A stretch of DNA of 64,000 bases, from NCBI GenBank assembly GCA_019055375.1, contig JAHQIW010007183.1, forward strand, positions 1-64,000, read 5' to 3'. Shown one piece after another: positions 43,897 through 55,273 of this stretch (its first letter is position 1; every line of letters starts with the position of its first letter). This DNA is from Parelaphostrongylus tenuis (taxonomy: Eukaryota > Nematoda > Chromadorea > Rhabditida > Metastrongylidae). The notes below the pieces were generated by a model. It had not been told where the DNA came from and made no database searches. It saw only the letters and a program-made list of their open reading frames with translations. Both the position numbers and the translations under genes were made by a program.

Positions 43897-44528
43897 AAGT
43901 GCAGTAACAATCCAGGACTCCGATTATTCAATGTGAACATTACTGTTGATCATCTGATGTGAAGAGCATTTGATTACTCACACTACCAGTCTCGTCTCGA
44001 AATATGGATTATTGTCATCCAGTTGCTGGTTGAGTAGCCCATAGTGAGCAAACATTGAACGCAAAGTATTATTATAGAATAAACATTTGTCTATACACTC
44101 CGAAAAATTAAGTTATGAAGATTTCCTCTAAGATAATCTACTTTGTAGAAAAGAAGTTGAAGATTGTTAATTTCTTAAGCAATCAAATCTGAGAAATCCC
44201 CAAACTACAACATGAGGCGTCATTTTGTGCGCCGAATCTACATTAGACCTGACTGGGATGACGATAGAAGCCCTATCGGTAAAACACAAACCTCATTAGG
44301 CGGATGGGAGGCCTTGCCGCCGTTATCGTCGTTGATCTTGCTGTTGTTGTTGTTATTGTTGCTGCTTGACTCTCCTGTGGTCGTGCTGTTATCATCGCCT
44401 TCACCACTACCTTGTGTTGCAGTGGCTTCCGTTTCGTTCTGTTGTTTTACAATTTCATCGTTATTCTTTGCATCTGCTTCCATCTCACTTGCCGCTTGAA
44501 TTTCATCACAGTTTATCTCCTCGCACAT
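37634..44528 (-). CDS. RS-rich, C2H2 zinc-finger protein gene (partial)
   Basis: Minus-strand exons. A, 44528-44292: MCEEINCDEIQAASEMEADA, then an acidic, Ser/Asn-rich stretch with a poly-Asn run, donor GTTTGT. B, 40502-40318: IVENVMRHVASSLSKAREKK, Lys/Ser-rich, then SSSSSDSDSSRSSRSRR. C, 39194-39089: SRSRRRSGHRRRRTPPRKRA. D, 39022-38890: EDECPYSCKQCRRGFYTIKE then HEIRAHDMKIPCAHCDK. E, 37786-37634: NAISVTKLAAHMLFRHP then ECYYCEEVFGG and EFRAHVYK. A-B, B-C and D-E join in phase with good splice sites, and the second C2H2 finger is completed across D-E. C-D requires a weak GTCGGT donor or hides an indel. TTTAG six bases before the ATG could be a spliced-leader acceptor. RS plus zinc fingers suggests a nuclear RNA-processing protein (inference). 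The 3' end is unresolved; the CCCH exon at 31 kb is a candidate. Confidence 0.7.
37940..38550. repeat. Dispersed repeat related to 3.48-4.29 kb
   Basis: See the partner. Located in the intron between zinc-finger exons D and E. Plus-strand frames here carry no motif. Confidence 0.35.
39365..39560. repeat. GC-rich repeat related to 57.38-57.52 kb
   Basis: Both share TCGCAGGCAGGC(A/G)GCATCT and a GCCTGC(C/T) block ending in A-ACATGACGTCG / CAGACGTGACGCCG. GC-richer than its surroundings. Possibly a MITE. Confidence 0.45.
40655..41064 (+). pseudogene. Mariner transposase C-terminal relic with 3' terminus
   Basis: Reads DNAKHHTTKET, ELEEVEV, SHPAYSPDAVPSDL, and later RIVDNSCLYFE, with a frameshift and stops. 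DNA...PSD are the last two acids of the mariner DD34D triad, spaced about 34 apart after frame correction. It ends at about 41064 with AACTTTTTTCTCAACCTAAT, an inverted TTAGGTTGAGAAAAAAGTT terminus, a different subfamily from 25.5 kb. It lies in an intron of the RS gene. Confidence 0.75.
42536..43745. mobile_element. Long inverted-repeat element (family F)
   Basis: The left arm (42540-42770) and right arm (43545-43740) are reverse complements with moderate divergence: ACCGGCGAC...GCGGTAGCCT-AAGT--CAGCTTT, CTTATAATCAGAA, and GCATAT-----GCCGAAAAGAGCT. The interior of about 770 bases has unassigned frames on both strands (42849-43094 minus, 43302-43526 plus). Single arms recur at 53.4-53.8 and 61.8-62.4 kb. 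It sits inside an intron of the RS gene. Confidence 0.65.
43859..43893. repeat. CA dinucleotide microsatellite
   Basis: About 17 uninterrupted CA units. Confidence 0.95.
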
Positions 44529-44534
44529 TGTCTT

Positions 44535-46005
44535 CTAAATTGACTAATTAGCTATCTCAACATTAATCAGATATTATCAGTGCTAGTGAGTATATACTAA
44601 AACGTGGTTCCATATTCCTCAATAATAAACTTTTTCAAACCGATTGGTCGAAATGATAGTCGAATGACTGAGAAATCCTGATCATCAAGAAACACAGATA
44701 TGATATATCGTGACTGATCAGTCCAATAAATGGGAGTATCACCATGAAAAAACATGGTGATCATTTGATAGAACTATAAAACGCTGATCAAGTTGGATAT
44801 TAGTATTTCATAGACGTGGAGTTGCAGTATAGATAGTAATATCGTCCATCAATAATATACATAATCGTAATATTACCTATAAACGATGTCAAATATTAGT
44901 GAAATCATCTTCTCGTTGATTGCTTATATACAAAGAAAACCGATGTTCTGATCTGTTTCCGTTATTATATCACTTTTTGTGGAGAAACTGATTTGATTAC
45001 TAAATAACACTACCTCCTCTTTCTCCTAAATTTTTCTAGTACTCTGCCCAAATTGGTATGCCGTAGCTACGCATAATTCCTTTTCGGAGAGACTTCTTCC
45101 CAAAAGGGTCACTGAAGGAATCGCCACCATGGGGTCGGTAGTAGGCTCTTATGCTCACCTACGTATTCCAGACGACACCGGCTAGTTTGTTTCAAAACAA
45201 TATCGTGGTGTAATTTCCGTATGCAATGTTCTCAAAAAAAAAAAAGCTTTCTTTGTGATTGTTCTTCTGCGTCCATCATACAATCGATACCTAAAGTTTC
45301 CACAACGCACTGCTCAATGACTATTTATATGAAATTTTGCTTTGGGAAATGGTTAGCCTACTAGAAAAGATGGGCCAGTCTTCGCATGTGCTTCATCTAT
45401 ACATTTCGAACTAAGAAAATAACGATGAGCGCTGTAACTCAATGATTTGTCATCAACTGGAATTACAGTAGTAGTTTAGCACTAACGTAGTGGGACTGAC
45501 GACCTTTTTTTGAACCAGCTTTTCGCTGGGTATTGAAACAGCATTCACAGATAATCATAATCATTGAAAGAATTTTAAAAATCCACTCGACTTTCGTAGA
45601 CCAAGTCTAAATCCTTTTAAAGAACATACATTTTCCATCACATAAATGTTTTAAATTCACTTTATCTCAGTACATACATATGCTAAAGCCCTTGAAAACG
45701 TAACAGCACAATGAAAAACAATGTTTTGTAACGTTATTCACCTGCCAAATTAATAATAATTTAGACAGTTCTTTTTTGTTCCATAGCAACGCCCTTTTTG
45801 CATACTAGGGGTTGCCAATGAAAAATAAGAAAATGAAGAAATGTACCACTAACGACATCGACGTTGCTGCAAAACCCAAGAAATGAAAATGACCTGACTA
45901 CATGGAACCTTATCCATTTTTTTTTTGGTAAAGTGTGATAGTTTTGTCATATGATAATTGGATAGACGTGTTAAATACAATGTTCACGAAAACAGCATGA
46001 AAGCA
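44535..46005. other. Upstream region of RS gene; no further gene recognised
   Basis: This should hold the promoter of the minus-strand RS gene. I see no clear core promoter. A small perfect hairpin at 44738-44761 has nine-base arms (ATCACCATG / CATGGTGAT) and a six-A loop. Confidence 0.3.
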
Positions 46006-46009
46006 AAAC

Positions 46010-46400
46010 GGGCTGTACAAGAGCCCTTACCAGACCACATAACAAGTTGGCTCAGATAATAATGAAAAGATCTATTAAAATTTGAGCGTGGTCTTAACAA
46101 AACACTCGAAACAAAGGTATAATATGATAAAGATACCAGCCATAGAGAAATCGAGTGTACAACACTCTGTGTTAGGCGAAAAATTCACTTGACATAGAGT
46201 GTAAAACGTTCGTCTTCGATAAGTCTCTGTAGGGAGAGTAAGACTCCCGAGAGAACTGACTATAAAAAATCGAAAGACGACGGGTTCTGCCCGACTGACG
46301 AGTCTGTAAGGACGAAACACGTGTATCAGGCTGTAAAAGAGCCCTTACCAGACCACATGACAAGTTGGCTAAAATAATAATGAAAGGATCTATTGAAAAC
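46010..46400 (-). repeat. Foldback element family P, inverted arm plus extra end
   Basis: Starts with a short end fragment (GCTGTACAAGAGCCCTTACC, CACATAACAAGTTGGCTCA), then AATTTGAGCGTGGTCTTAAC, the body (AACACTCTGTGTTAGGCGAA, AGTGTAAAACGTTCGTCTTC, CGACGGGTTCTGCCCGACTG) and a second copy of the GCCCTTACCAGACCACATGA end. It is oriented opposite to 19.1 kb. Confidence 0.65.
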
Positions 46401-46584
46401 AACATAGTTGACTGAAGAGTTCCAAAATCGCAGTATAACCATAACCACTGTTCACTCAAGACATCTATTTAGTTCGACACCAGAAGGATATCACTTCTAC
46501 GTATATTGCTTCTTTCTCAATTACTCTTTATTTCTTTTAGCAGTGGAGTGATGTCTTAGCTACACATCCGATATTGCTGAATGA

Positions 46585-46720
46585 TATACAGAACTTTGAA
46601 CCTCGAGTGCGAGTTAGACCCGTGTCTCACTCTTCTCGGGGATGCGTGTTAACCATTACCGGGCTCCTGTCCTACTATCACTTTTTTGCGATACAAGACA
46701 TAGATTCTGTCAGCAACCAG
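46585..46720 (-). repeat. tRNA-like SINE (family E)
   Basis: On the minus strand: GGAGCCCGGTAATGGTTAAC, ACGCATCCCCGAGAAG and GGGTCTAACTCGCACTCG. It matches the pattern at 63.23 kb. Confidence 0.5.
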
Positions 46721-46989
46721 CCGTCAACAGGTTCGATCTGACAAGTACTTATCGGCTATGAATCCAGTCAAAGTGACAGATATAGGACATTGTCAAGTAT
46801 TCTTCAGTCAACCGCTTTCTTGAACAGTAGTACGATGCTTCTTCCTCAGTCTGTTTCAAATTGGCAAGTTGAAGACTAGATGATATCACATAAAGAACCC
46901 ACAAAGCAAATTATAAGTAGTTTTTAGGAAATCTTATAGGAATGTGAGGAGATAGTTTTTTGTGCATATCCTGCATTAGGATCAACTAA

Positions 46990-47565
46990 ATGAAAGTTAT
47001 ACCTTTATTTCGAGTGTTTTCTTAAGACCACGCTCAAATTCCAATAGATCTCTTCATTATTATTTGGGCGAACATGTCATGTGGTCTGGTAAAGGCTCTT
47101 GTACAGCCCGATACACGTGTTTCGTCCTTATAGACTCGTCAGTCGGGCAGAACCCGTCGTTTTTCAATCTTCTTACTAGCCAGTCCTCTCGGGTTCCTGC
47201 TCTCCCTGAGAGGTATGGAAGATAAATGATTTACAGTGTATGTCAAGAGAAAATATCATGGTGATATTTTAATAAAAGATAATGAGTTATCATTATCATA
47301 AAATCAAATGAACTATCATAATCAATATCAAACAAAATATCATGGTGATAATTTCTCTTGACATACAGCGTAAATCGTTCGTCTTCTAAACCTCTCTGTA
47401 GGGAGAGCAGGAACCCGAGAGGATTGACTAGTAAAAAGATTGAAAAACGACGGGTTCTGCCCGACTACGAGTCTGTAAGGACGAAACACGTGTATCGGGC
47501 TGTACACGAGTCTTTACCAGACCATACGACATGTTGGCTCAAATGATAATGAAGAGAAAACGAAA
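46990..47565. mobile_element. Large palindromic foldback element (family P, best copy)
   Basis: The left arm, 46998-47268, and right arm, 47335-47560, are inverted copies: TTATTTGGGCGAACATGTCA / TGTTGGCTCAAATGATAA, GCCCGATACACGTGTTTCGT / ACGAAACACGTGTATCGGGC, GGGCAGAACCCGTCGTTTTT / AAAAACGACGGGTTCTGCCC, CTCTCGGGTTCCTGCTCTCC / GGAGAGCAGGAACCCGAGAG, TGTCAAGAGAAA / TTTCTCTTGACA. The centre is about 65 AT-rich bases flanked by ATATCATGGTGATA on both sides. The left outer end is TTATACCTTTATTTCGAGTG then TTTTCTTAAGACCACGCTCA. It encodes no transposase, so it would be a non-autonomous hairpin-type DNA element. Confidence 0.8.
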
Positions 47566-47569
47566 GTTG

Positions 47570-47730
47570 TACCTTCTTATTATGCGCTAGCACAAAAAAA
47601 AAAAACTCTATCGATGTAACTTGCAAAAACTGAATCCCGTTAGTGCTTATCCGAATCAGACGAAAAGTCATTTTTTTGTTGCACTTTGTACTTATCGTGT
47701 GTAATGCCCATATACTGCCAACAAAATATA
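47570..47730 (+). repeat. Dispersed repeat, copy 1 (with 48.34-48.50 kb)
   Basis: TCTTATTATGCG-T-GCA-AA, TCGATGTAACTT, CATTAGTG-TTAT, GTACTTTGTA-TTATCG and CATATACTGCCAA are shared in order with the second copy. Copy 1 is joined directly to a family-A SINE head. Confidence 0.6.
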
Positions 47731-47945
47731 TGGCGCGTCTGGCGAAGTGGTTAAAGCTGCTCTGCGACACACACGTGAACGATTATTCGACCTCGTTCCC
47801 GAGGCTCACCAAACCTTCCATCCCATCGGTGTATGTGAATTAGCGACGAACTTGCCCAAGAGAATAGCATTACTGACTTCATACATCAGTAGATCACCAC
47901 AAGTCATTGTAAAGACCAGATTTGCTTGGAGAAACATAGGGTAGA
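47731..47945 (+). repeat. tRNA-derived SINE (family A)
   Basis: The head GGCGCGTCTGGCGAAGTGG and TTAAAGCTGCTCTGCGAC then leads into the body AGGCTCACCAAACCTTCCAT, AGAATAGCATTACTGACTTC and GTCATTGTAAAGACCAGATT. This parallels 54.57 kb. Confidence 0.65.
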
Positions 47946-48339
47946 TAACGTGGAATAGGGTGGATAGATCAAAGATTTGTTGTTGAATTTCGAACAAACA
48001 ACCTTGTACTTAATCAACATAACAAGTCTTTCTATGTTGACGCAAACAGCATAGTGGAAGACTTATCCATTGACATCGTTGCCACCCTAAGGCTGCCTAG
48101 TGCAACTAAGTGATTTGAAAGCGCAGTAGAGTCAAGTTCGTAGTTCCCTCGAGAAGATAAGCTGTGCATGTACTATAAAAAAGTTCAGTAAGATGTTTGT
48201 AAGACTTTGCCAGAAAAAATTGAAGCAAAGCGATTTTATTCGCCTCACACAACAGCTCTCCAAACGGCGGCGTTGGACAGCACTACGAGAAGTAGGAAAA
48301 CGTCACTGTGCTTTCATGACCACTTTAAACCCATCTTCT

Positions 48340-48505
48340 TATTATGCGTTGGCATAAGAAGAAAATAACTCCATCGATGTAACTTACAGAAAATCAAATC
48401 CCATTAGTGTTTATCCCAAGCAAAGAAAAATCATTTTGTTATTGTACTTTGTAGTTATCGAGTGTGACGCACATATACTGCCAAAGAAAAATAGAACGGT
48501 TGTCG
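48340..48505 (+). repeat. Dispersed repeat, copy 2
   Basis: Partner of 47.57-47.73 kb. Here no SINE follows, which shows that the repeat and the SINE are separable. Confidence 0.6.
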
Positions 48506-48509
48506 TAGA

Positions 48510-51415
48510 AACATTACTTTGAAACGATACGATGAAACGATACAAATGAGAGGATTTCTGACTTGTCAAGAATACCACGACTACTCGAGGTAACTGACAG
48601 TTTTGATCGTGTTCCATTTGATAATTTTCTAGCGCAAAGCAACATAACTAGCTGGAGCATAGATTGAACAAGGTTGTTTATTTGATGTCGCTGATCCCAA
48701 AAATCCTACACAAAATCAGACTATTTTCGGCTCAAAACTCAGTTTTCTTTCGGGAAGGAAAAACGGCAGTGTAGTACGAACAATAAATTTACATACCAAT
48801 CACAAGTTGAGAACCTTCATTACTACAGCCCGTTTCTTTTTTCCTAGAAAAACTGTTATCATGGAGCGTCGACAACAAAACTTTATAAGCCATCAATTTA
48901 GACCTGCAAGGCTTTGTAGAAATGCGACACAGGAAAACACAGTAGCATTGGCTGAAACCTGCACAAAAGGTGGCAAGAGCTCCAGAAGGAATCGCCGCAG
49001 GAATCATTAGCCCTTTGAGAACCACAGGAATTCAAATCACCTACAGCTGTGACGTTTGTTATCAAAAGAATTGATTTGATTAGAATTTCACGATTTAGAG
49101 GACATGACATCGCTTACTGTGTATATCAACGATGAAAGTTATTTAAGACCTATCTCCAGAAATCCTTTGGCAAATAGTTTCCGCTCGAATGACAGATTTA
49201 CAGTGTAGTATAATGAGACAACAAAAAGAGTGCGATGTTGAAAAGACAATCGCGCGAAGGCAAAGGAGTGTGATAGTTGTCATGGTGATTCTCCTGTTGG
49301 GTTCGGGTAAGTACGATTGTCGGCGACATATGAAAAACTTTAAGTGAAATTCAACAAACTTCTGTGCAGCTTCCACGCTCATTAACCAGACATAAACTTC
49401 CTCACAATTCTAAGAACTCGCCGAAGCTTTCGGAAAGATGTGCGACATTTGATACACAAAATGAGCTTCATTTCGAAACCCTTTCGATAATTAACAGACT
49501 TTGAATGATGCTATATACACTAATAATAGTAGGCTGCTGAATACTCTAAATTAAAAGAACAAGGTGGTATTGTTTTGCAGTAAAATCTTGTATTCGTCCA
49601 ATAATTATGTAAGAGAGAAGAAGTAATACACTGGTATTTTGCATTGTATTGTTTTACTATTTACATCAAACGAGTAGTATTCTACTATAATCCTAAGCTT
49701 TTGACCAAAGATGGCCCAAAAATATTACCTGAAGTTTTGAAGTTTTGACTCAAGAAACGAGATCAGAGGATTACATAAGATCATTTTCTGTGAAAAAAAA
49801 AGAACTCACATTTTCTTCAAGATTTTTTGGTGATCGTGTAGGATTTGACATGATATCCATCTAAAGAGTGTCGTTAATAATAACTGGAAATAGTCAATAT
49901 ATTCGCATTTGTCGATGTTGAATAGCACGTCGAAACAACCCAAGAATACGATGATGAAGAACTCGACAGTTGTCTAAGAATTCGCTATAGAAACGCAACA
50001 ATCATTGGAGCTCGGCCAATAATTCGACGAAAACAAAGCTTTTTTTATCGATTAAACAAAAATTCCTGGAAAAGCTTCTTTAGAAAGTGATGAAGAACTG
50101 ATAAACGGGAAACATCCATTTATCGTTGGAGCCTCGCAACGAAAACTAAGTGATTAACAAGCTCGTTGCCTAAAAAATACTCTATAATGATAATTAACGA
50201 ACACAGAAATTCCTATGACGCGGCACATGTCCTATTAACAAGAAATAGGGGATGTAAACAAGTAAAAACTCGATAGAAATCTCCGATAAAAGGAAATTGA
50301 CGTCACAAAGTAGAAACTAGCGAGCGAGATTGATATCCGTCTGAGTGAATAGATTATTACGCAGAGAAAAGTAGACATAAAAAGCTAAACAAATCACATA
50401 TAGAGTTTGTAAGACGCTTGAGTAGTGAAAAAAGGTAACAAAGGAGTACTTCGCCTTCACAAGAGTGTAAAAAGAGCAAAAAAAAACTTACCCTGCTCTC
50501 GTAACCCATTCTGAAAAAGGCCAAGAACTATTCATGTTATTTCAGAGTAAGTAAGAAGTAATTAAGCTGTAATCAGATAAAAAAATTGAAATAAACTTTA
50601 AATTGAATCGTATACTAATAGAAACCGTAAAAAACCATGTCATCCGGTCGGTGACGGTTTTGGAAAGATTTCAACTTTTCTGAAGATATCATCACCTTTT
50701 TCAATAGATGTATCAGTACACTAAGAATTCTCTAGGGTGTCCTTAGTCGTATATGACGTTTTATGCAGTCTTATTCCCGCCCGAAAAACACTGTTTCGAC
50801 CAACAAGGATTTTCGCGATTGGCTAACTGCTGGCATCACGGCACTTCAGTTCACAGTTATGGTCACCTGAGAAAGGCGAGCGCAGAACGTGAGCATCTGG
50901 ACACAAGACATCGAACGATAGTGAAAAGATTGGTGATTCGTTGCCCTTTTCGTGCCACTACTTTTGATATCTACGCTACATAAATTCAGTTGAAGAGGCT
51001 TACAATAAGCAAGATTGAAATCCAAAACTTTGAAAGAGATGATGAATGAATTTCTCTCAGCAAAGCACATAGATTCCAATCTGACACGATCATCGCTTTC
51101 CGGCGCCATAACTGTTTCGATTCCTTATCCGTCGGATCATCAACGTCGTGGACAAGAGAACCACCATTTCATGTTGTTTTGCTCTCTGAACTAAACAGGT
51201 TACGCAAATAAAAAATTTACACTTGAAATATTACGAAACCACAGTTTTTTAGGAATACACTTTATACTAAAAGTTGTTTCAGCTCTTCCTGATGAATAAC
51301 ATACTTTACAGCAGCAAACATAACAGTCCACAACTTCGATCAATTTACAATCATTAATGAAACGATACTATAGCAAAGTTTTTTGTAATCTAATATTAAC
51401 TGAAATTGGAACTGT
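48510..51415. other. No gene established; one weak first-exon candidate
   Basis: At 49189-49306 (plus) an ATG frame reads MTDLQCSIMRQQKECDVEKT and then a hydrophobic stretch VIVVMVILLLGS up to a perfect GTAAGT donor. It could be a first exon with a membrane anchor, but no second exon was found. The remaining frames (50753-51109) carry no motif. Confidence 0.25.
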
Positions 51416-51418
51416 TTC

Positions 51419-51473
<55 letters not shown>
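51419..51473. repeat. TA microsatellite
   Basis: About 27 TA units with a single TG interruption. Confidence 0.95.
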
Positions 51474-51476
<3 letters not shown>

Positions 51477-52139
51477 AAGATGTTGAGTGGTATGTAATAC
51501 GTTTGACTTTAGGAGCATAATAACTGTGTTTTACACATAACAGTGAGCATGATACCACTACATCATCAATGCCATCGCTCCGCTACCACTCTTTCTACGA
51601 TAAGAACTGCTGAAAGTGCTAGCAACTAAGCCTTAAAGAGTTTGGTCGGGTGAGCGCATACCGACACTACACTCACTTTTGCTGACAGCTGATAACTTCT
51701 GTTGAAAAACGCTGCGTGATCTGCTTTATTTTGCAAAACAGAAATTGCTCAAAAATGACCTGAACTGAAATAAAATATAGATTCTGAACCTACTGACACC
51801 TCACCACTTTTAACCTTTTAGCACTACATAAATACTGTTTCTTCAAAGCTAGCAAACAATCTTACACTCAACAACTTTAGAATGAAAAATGGATCTGTTA
51901 GCTAATGAGAAATTCTATCCTTGGCTTTACTGAGAAATTCGCAAGCGATGGACTGTCAGAGCATAGATGGAGCGGTATTCTATAAAATATGGCCGCGCAT
52001 GGTGTTGGTGAAAATTCGAGGTCTCGATATGGGTCGATGTTGATCGGGCAAGATTAGCCACCACTGGACCCTAAATAAAGGCCTAAAGTCTTGAGTATTG
52101 AGTGAGCTTGATAGGATAAAAGACAAAAGTCTCGGCGTA

Positions 52140-52388
52140 CTTCAGCACCTTGAGGGACGCAAAATGTATTCGTTTTTCACTTTTTAGCTTCGTTTTAGGC
52201 TACTGAACGAACATTTGGCTTCTATGATGACTAGCGGCGACCTACAAATGTATCAAGTCAGTGCTGCTATCATCTCAGACGAGTCTGGTACCAATTTACC
52301 GAACTCGTAGGGATAGAAGGCTTGGTGAGGCAAGAGCGCGAGATCGAACCATCGACTTCGTGTGCGACGCACGTGCTCTTCAGTATAT
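52140..52388 (-). repeat. tRNA-derived SINE (family A)
   Basis: Plus-strand view: TTGAGGGACGCAAAATGTAT, TATCAAGTCAGTGCTGCTAT, GTCTGGTACCAATTTACCGA, GATCGAACCATCGACTTCGT, GTGCGACGCACGTGCTCTTC. The copy runs right to left. Confidence 0.7.
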
Positions 52389-52484
52389 TCAATTGTTGTG
52401 AATCCATTTACAATCAAAAACAATTATAAAAACTTTTATTTTACTTGTGATAAACTAATAATCTTGTAGATTGTTGATGAATAT

Positions 52485-52690
52485 TCAATAGGTGTTAGCT
52501 TAACTGGATTGAATGCCGATAAACACCTACCGGGCCATACCGATCAAAGTTGGTTGATGACAGCTGCGACGAATAGTACCGAAAAGTAGTAACAGAGCGG
52601 TGGCATCTGTAGCATAGCGGCAGCATACGCTTCTGGTATGAGTGAAACACGGGTTCAACTCCCGACTGGAGTCGAATGTTTGCATGTCAC
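52485..52690 (+). repeat. tRNA-derived SINE (family B)
   Basis: The leader GGTGTTAGCTTAACTGGATT is followed by a head GTAGCATAGCGGCAGCATAC and CGGGTTCAACTCCCGACTGG. It has the same architecture as 5.14 and 16.49 kb. Confidence 0.65.
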
Positions 52691-53399
52691 TTATTATCAT
52701 TAGATACTCAAAGATGTAGGCGTACAAAAACCGAAACTCACCGCATTTCACGAACAATATACGCTGTCGTAAAAATACAGAAGGAGATAATAAAGTCACT
52801 AAATGAAAATGTTGTTTTCAGATCCAAAATAATGCTACAATATCAGAACAATCTGCGCTGGATTTGTGTCTAACCCTTCCGGTACGACATTATGTACTCG
52901 CTTGGCACGCGTCACTCTCAACCTGCAGCGTGGCGCACTATCATAACAAGTTGTAGCTTATAAATGAATTTTAATCCTCATCGCTATCAATGGAGATTTC
53001 GTGATTAGTAAAGAAAAGAATAGAAGAGACTTCAATAAGGTTGTCCGTAGTAGTAAGAACGATAATGCGGTTATTTTCGGTTAAACAAAACGGGATCAAA
53101 AACCGACTCATTTCGTTGGACAACGACTTTTCCTAGAAGCGTTAGCAATCATTCGAAGCTTAAATCTCTAACTAGCATCGTACGTGGGCCGTTTTTTCGA
53201 GAAGACCCTTTTATAACATTGTAATATTCGAAATAAGGTTATGCTTTACATCAGTTACGCAATTCAACTTACTTTTCTGGAAGCACGAAAGGTACATGAA
53301 CGTGTACAGAAAATTCATTAATATCAGAGTCACATATTTGATCTGGAATTCCTTTCAAAGCGGAGAAAAAAAAAACCTAATCGAATAACAAAATCGCAC

Positions 53400-53835
53400 T
53401 TTGGATATGATCTGAAGGCGTATGTCGATCAGTCGATGATGGAGCCGCCGCATCGAATTTACAGAGACCTCACACCGCGACCGCAGATTAGCCGGTAAAC
53501 AAGCACGCCGAAGATGTTGGAGTCGATCCCATTTTCCCTGCTACGTTGCAGGAAAAGGGTCTTTCCAGAAGAAGCGCAGCAATGGAATGGCGGAAACTTG
53601 CGATATCGAATGATCACAGATAGTCAAAAAAAGAGTTGTCTTGCGAGAAAAACGCGTATATGATCCTTTCGTTGAAGAGTTATGAAAAGACTTTTCAGAA
53701 AATCGGCCACATACGAAGCTAGCCAGAGATTTAAGCCCCTGGATGGTTACCAACACTCTTACGAAAAATTCCTATCCAGCGAAAGGGATCGGATCTTGAT
53801 CCCGTGCCGTCTAAAGGAAAAGTACCCCAATGCCT
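53400..53835 (+). repeat. Family F repeat, single arm
   Basis: Matches the right part of the 42.5-43.7 kb element: CTGCTACGTTGCAGGAAAAG, GAAGCGCAGCAATGGAATGG, then GGTTACCAACACTCTTACGA. No opposite arm was seen nearby. Confidence 0.5.
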
Positions 53836-54574
53836 TCCACTACAATAATAAAACAATTGTTCACCAAAAACAAAGTTTATGTTCTAAAAGGATACAGTAC
53901 ATTGTGAATCTCATCTCTAGCGTTTGTGCATAGTTTTGTAAGAAGTGGTAAAGTAAATATTGTTAATAAATCTACTTGTTAGTAGAGTATTTTAAAGAGG
54001 TTATTCGTAGATGCTGAAGGAATAATAGGATAAATATTTCAGGATTGATGATAATGATAGAGATTTGAATGTTGCGCCGAGACGCGTGGCAATGAGTGGA
54101 TGAAATATCATGCATTTGCCAGCCAACAAGTTAAGCAAGTCCTGAACGATAGATTGCAGGACGACGAGAATGAACAAATACGTGCCCACGCTATATATCA
54201 CATTCAAATCGTGACGTTAGAATGACCAATTATGATACAAGCCTTTGAGCATCACAAACAATTTACACACGTATTACTATACTCACTGACATGAGGGTAT
54301 TTCGAGTCATTCCTACAACAATTAGTAAAAGACATACGAAAAAATCTTAAGAGTCGCTCCACAATCTGAAACATTAAATCAACATCAAAAGTTAAATAGT
54401 CCTAACCTGTAAAAGTTTTCTCACCAGATAACCGCAATATATATTTTGGGTGGTTACTACAAACGAACGTCTCCAAGTAACGTACCACAAGACCTGATCG
54501 ATAACATCGTAAACGAACAATGCACATGGCTAGATAAAATCAAGTACAAAAGATCCAAATATATGCCACGATAT

Positions 54575-54870
54575 AGAGCTGTGTAGCTCAGGGGCTAGAG
54601 GTACTCTGCAATACACACGTGGTCGACCACCTGGTTCGATACCATGCATAAGGCTCACCAAGCCCTCCGTCCCTCTATGTCGGTTAATTGGTGCCACGCT
54701 TGTCCTGGAAAATAGCATAGCAGCAGTGACTGGGCAGATCGGAAGGTCACTCTCAGTCATTGTAAAGGCCAAGTATGCATTCAATTACCTCAAATGATAC
54801 TAAATAAAAACGGATGCATGGATCACTCCACAGGGATTAATCAGTGCCGGGAGCTGTATCCTGCACCTGT
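54575..54870 (+). repeat. tRNA-derived SINE (family A), left half of inverted pair
   Basis: The head GTGTAGCTCAGGGGCTAGAG has box B GGTTCGATACC, body CTCACCAAGCCCTCCGTCCC, GTCATTGTAAAGGCCAAGTA and tail GGGATTAATCAGTGCCGGGA. Confidence 0.75.
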
Positions 54871-54884
54871 ACGACACGATAAAC

Positions 54885-55153
54885 CAAAGGATAAAGCTTT
54901 CGGCGTTAATCAAGCCCTGCAAGGCGAGCCAAGCTTCGTTTTCATCGATAGTAATGACTGAATTTGTATCTGGCCTTTGGAACGACTCGCGGTGGCCAAC
55001 CAATGTATGAAATCAGTGCTGTTATCCTCGCAGATAAATCTGGCACGAATTAGCCGACCCAGGAGAGATGGAAGGCTTGCTCAGCCGTGGACGGGATTGG
55101 ATCATCGACTGAGCGATCATGTGTGTCTCAGAGCACCTCCTACTATTGCGCCA
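54885..55153 (-). repeat. tRNA-derived SINE (family A), right half of inverted pair
   Basis: Plus-strand view: AAAGCTTTCGGCGTTAATCA, GTATCTGGCCTTTGGAACGA, GAGATGGAAGGCTTGCTCAG, GGATTGGATCATCGACTGAG, ACCTCCTACTATTGCGCCAC. It lies tail to tail with the previous copy, with almost no spacer. Confidence 0.75.
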
Positions 55154-55262
55154 CACACGTTCTATTTGGTAATAAATATTGGAAATAAAAACTAATACCC
55201 ATAGAAAAACAGAATCAAGTTTCCACAAATCCAATGCGGAAGCCTGGATATTTTTTGAAGGA

Positions 55263-55273
55263 GGGGGGGGGGG
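55263..55273. repeat. Eleven-G run
   Basis: A homopolymer run. Its length is likely unreliable in any assembly. Confidence 0.9.

Noticed and set aside
44212..44551. Leu/Val-rich plus-strand frames
   Set aside because: They are the complement of the RS gene's first exon, whose poly-Asn and Ser codons read as Leu and Val on the other strand.
48789..49110. Overlapping frames as a small secreted protein gene
   Set aside because: No signal peptide, motif or splice support; frames exist on both strands.
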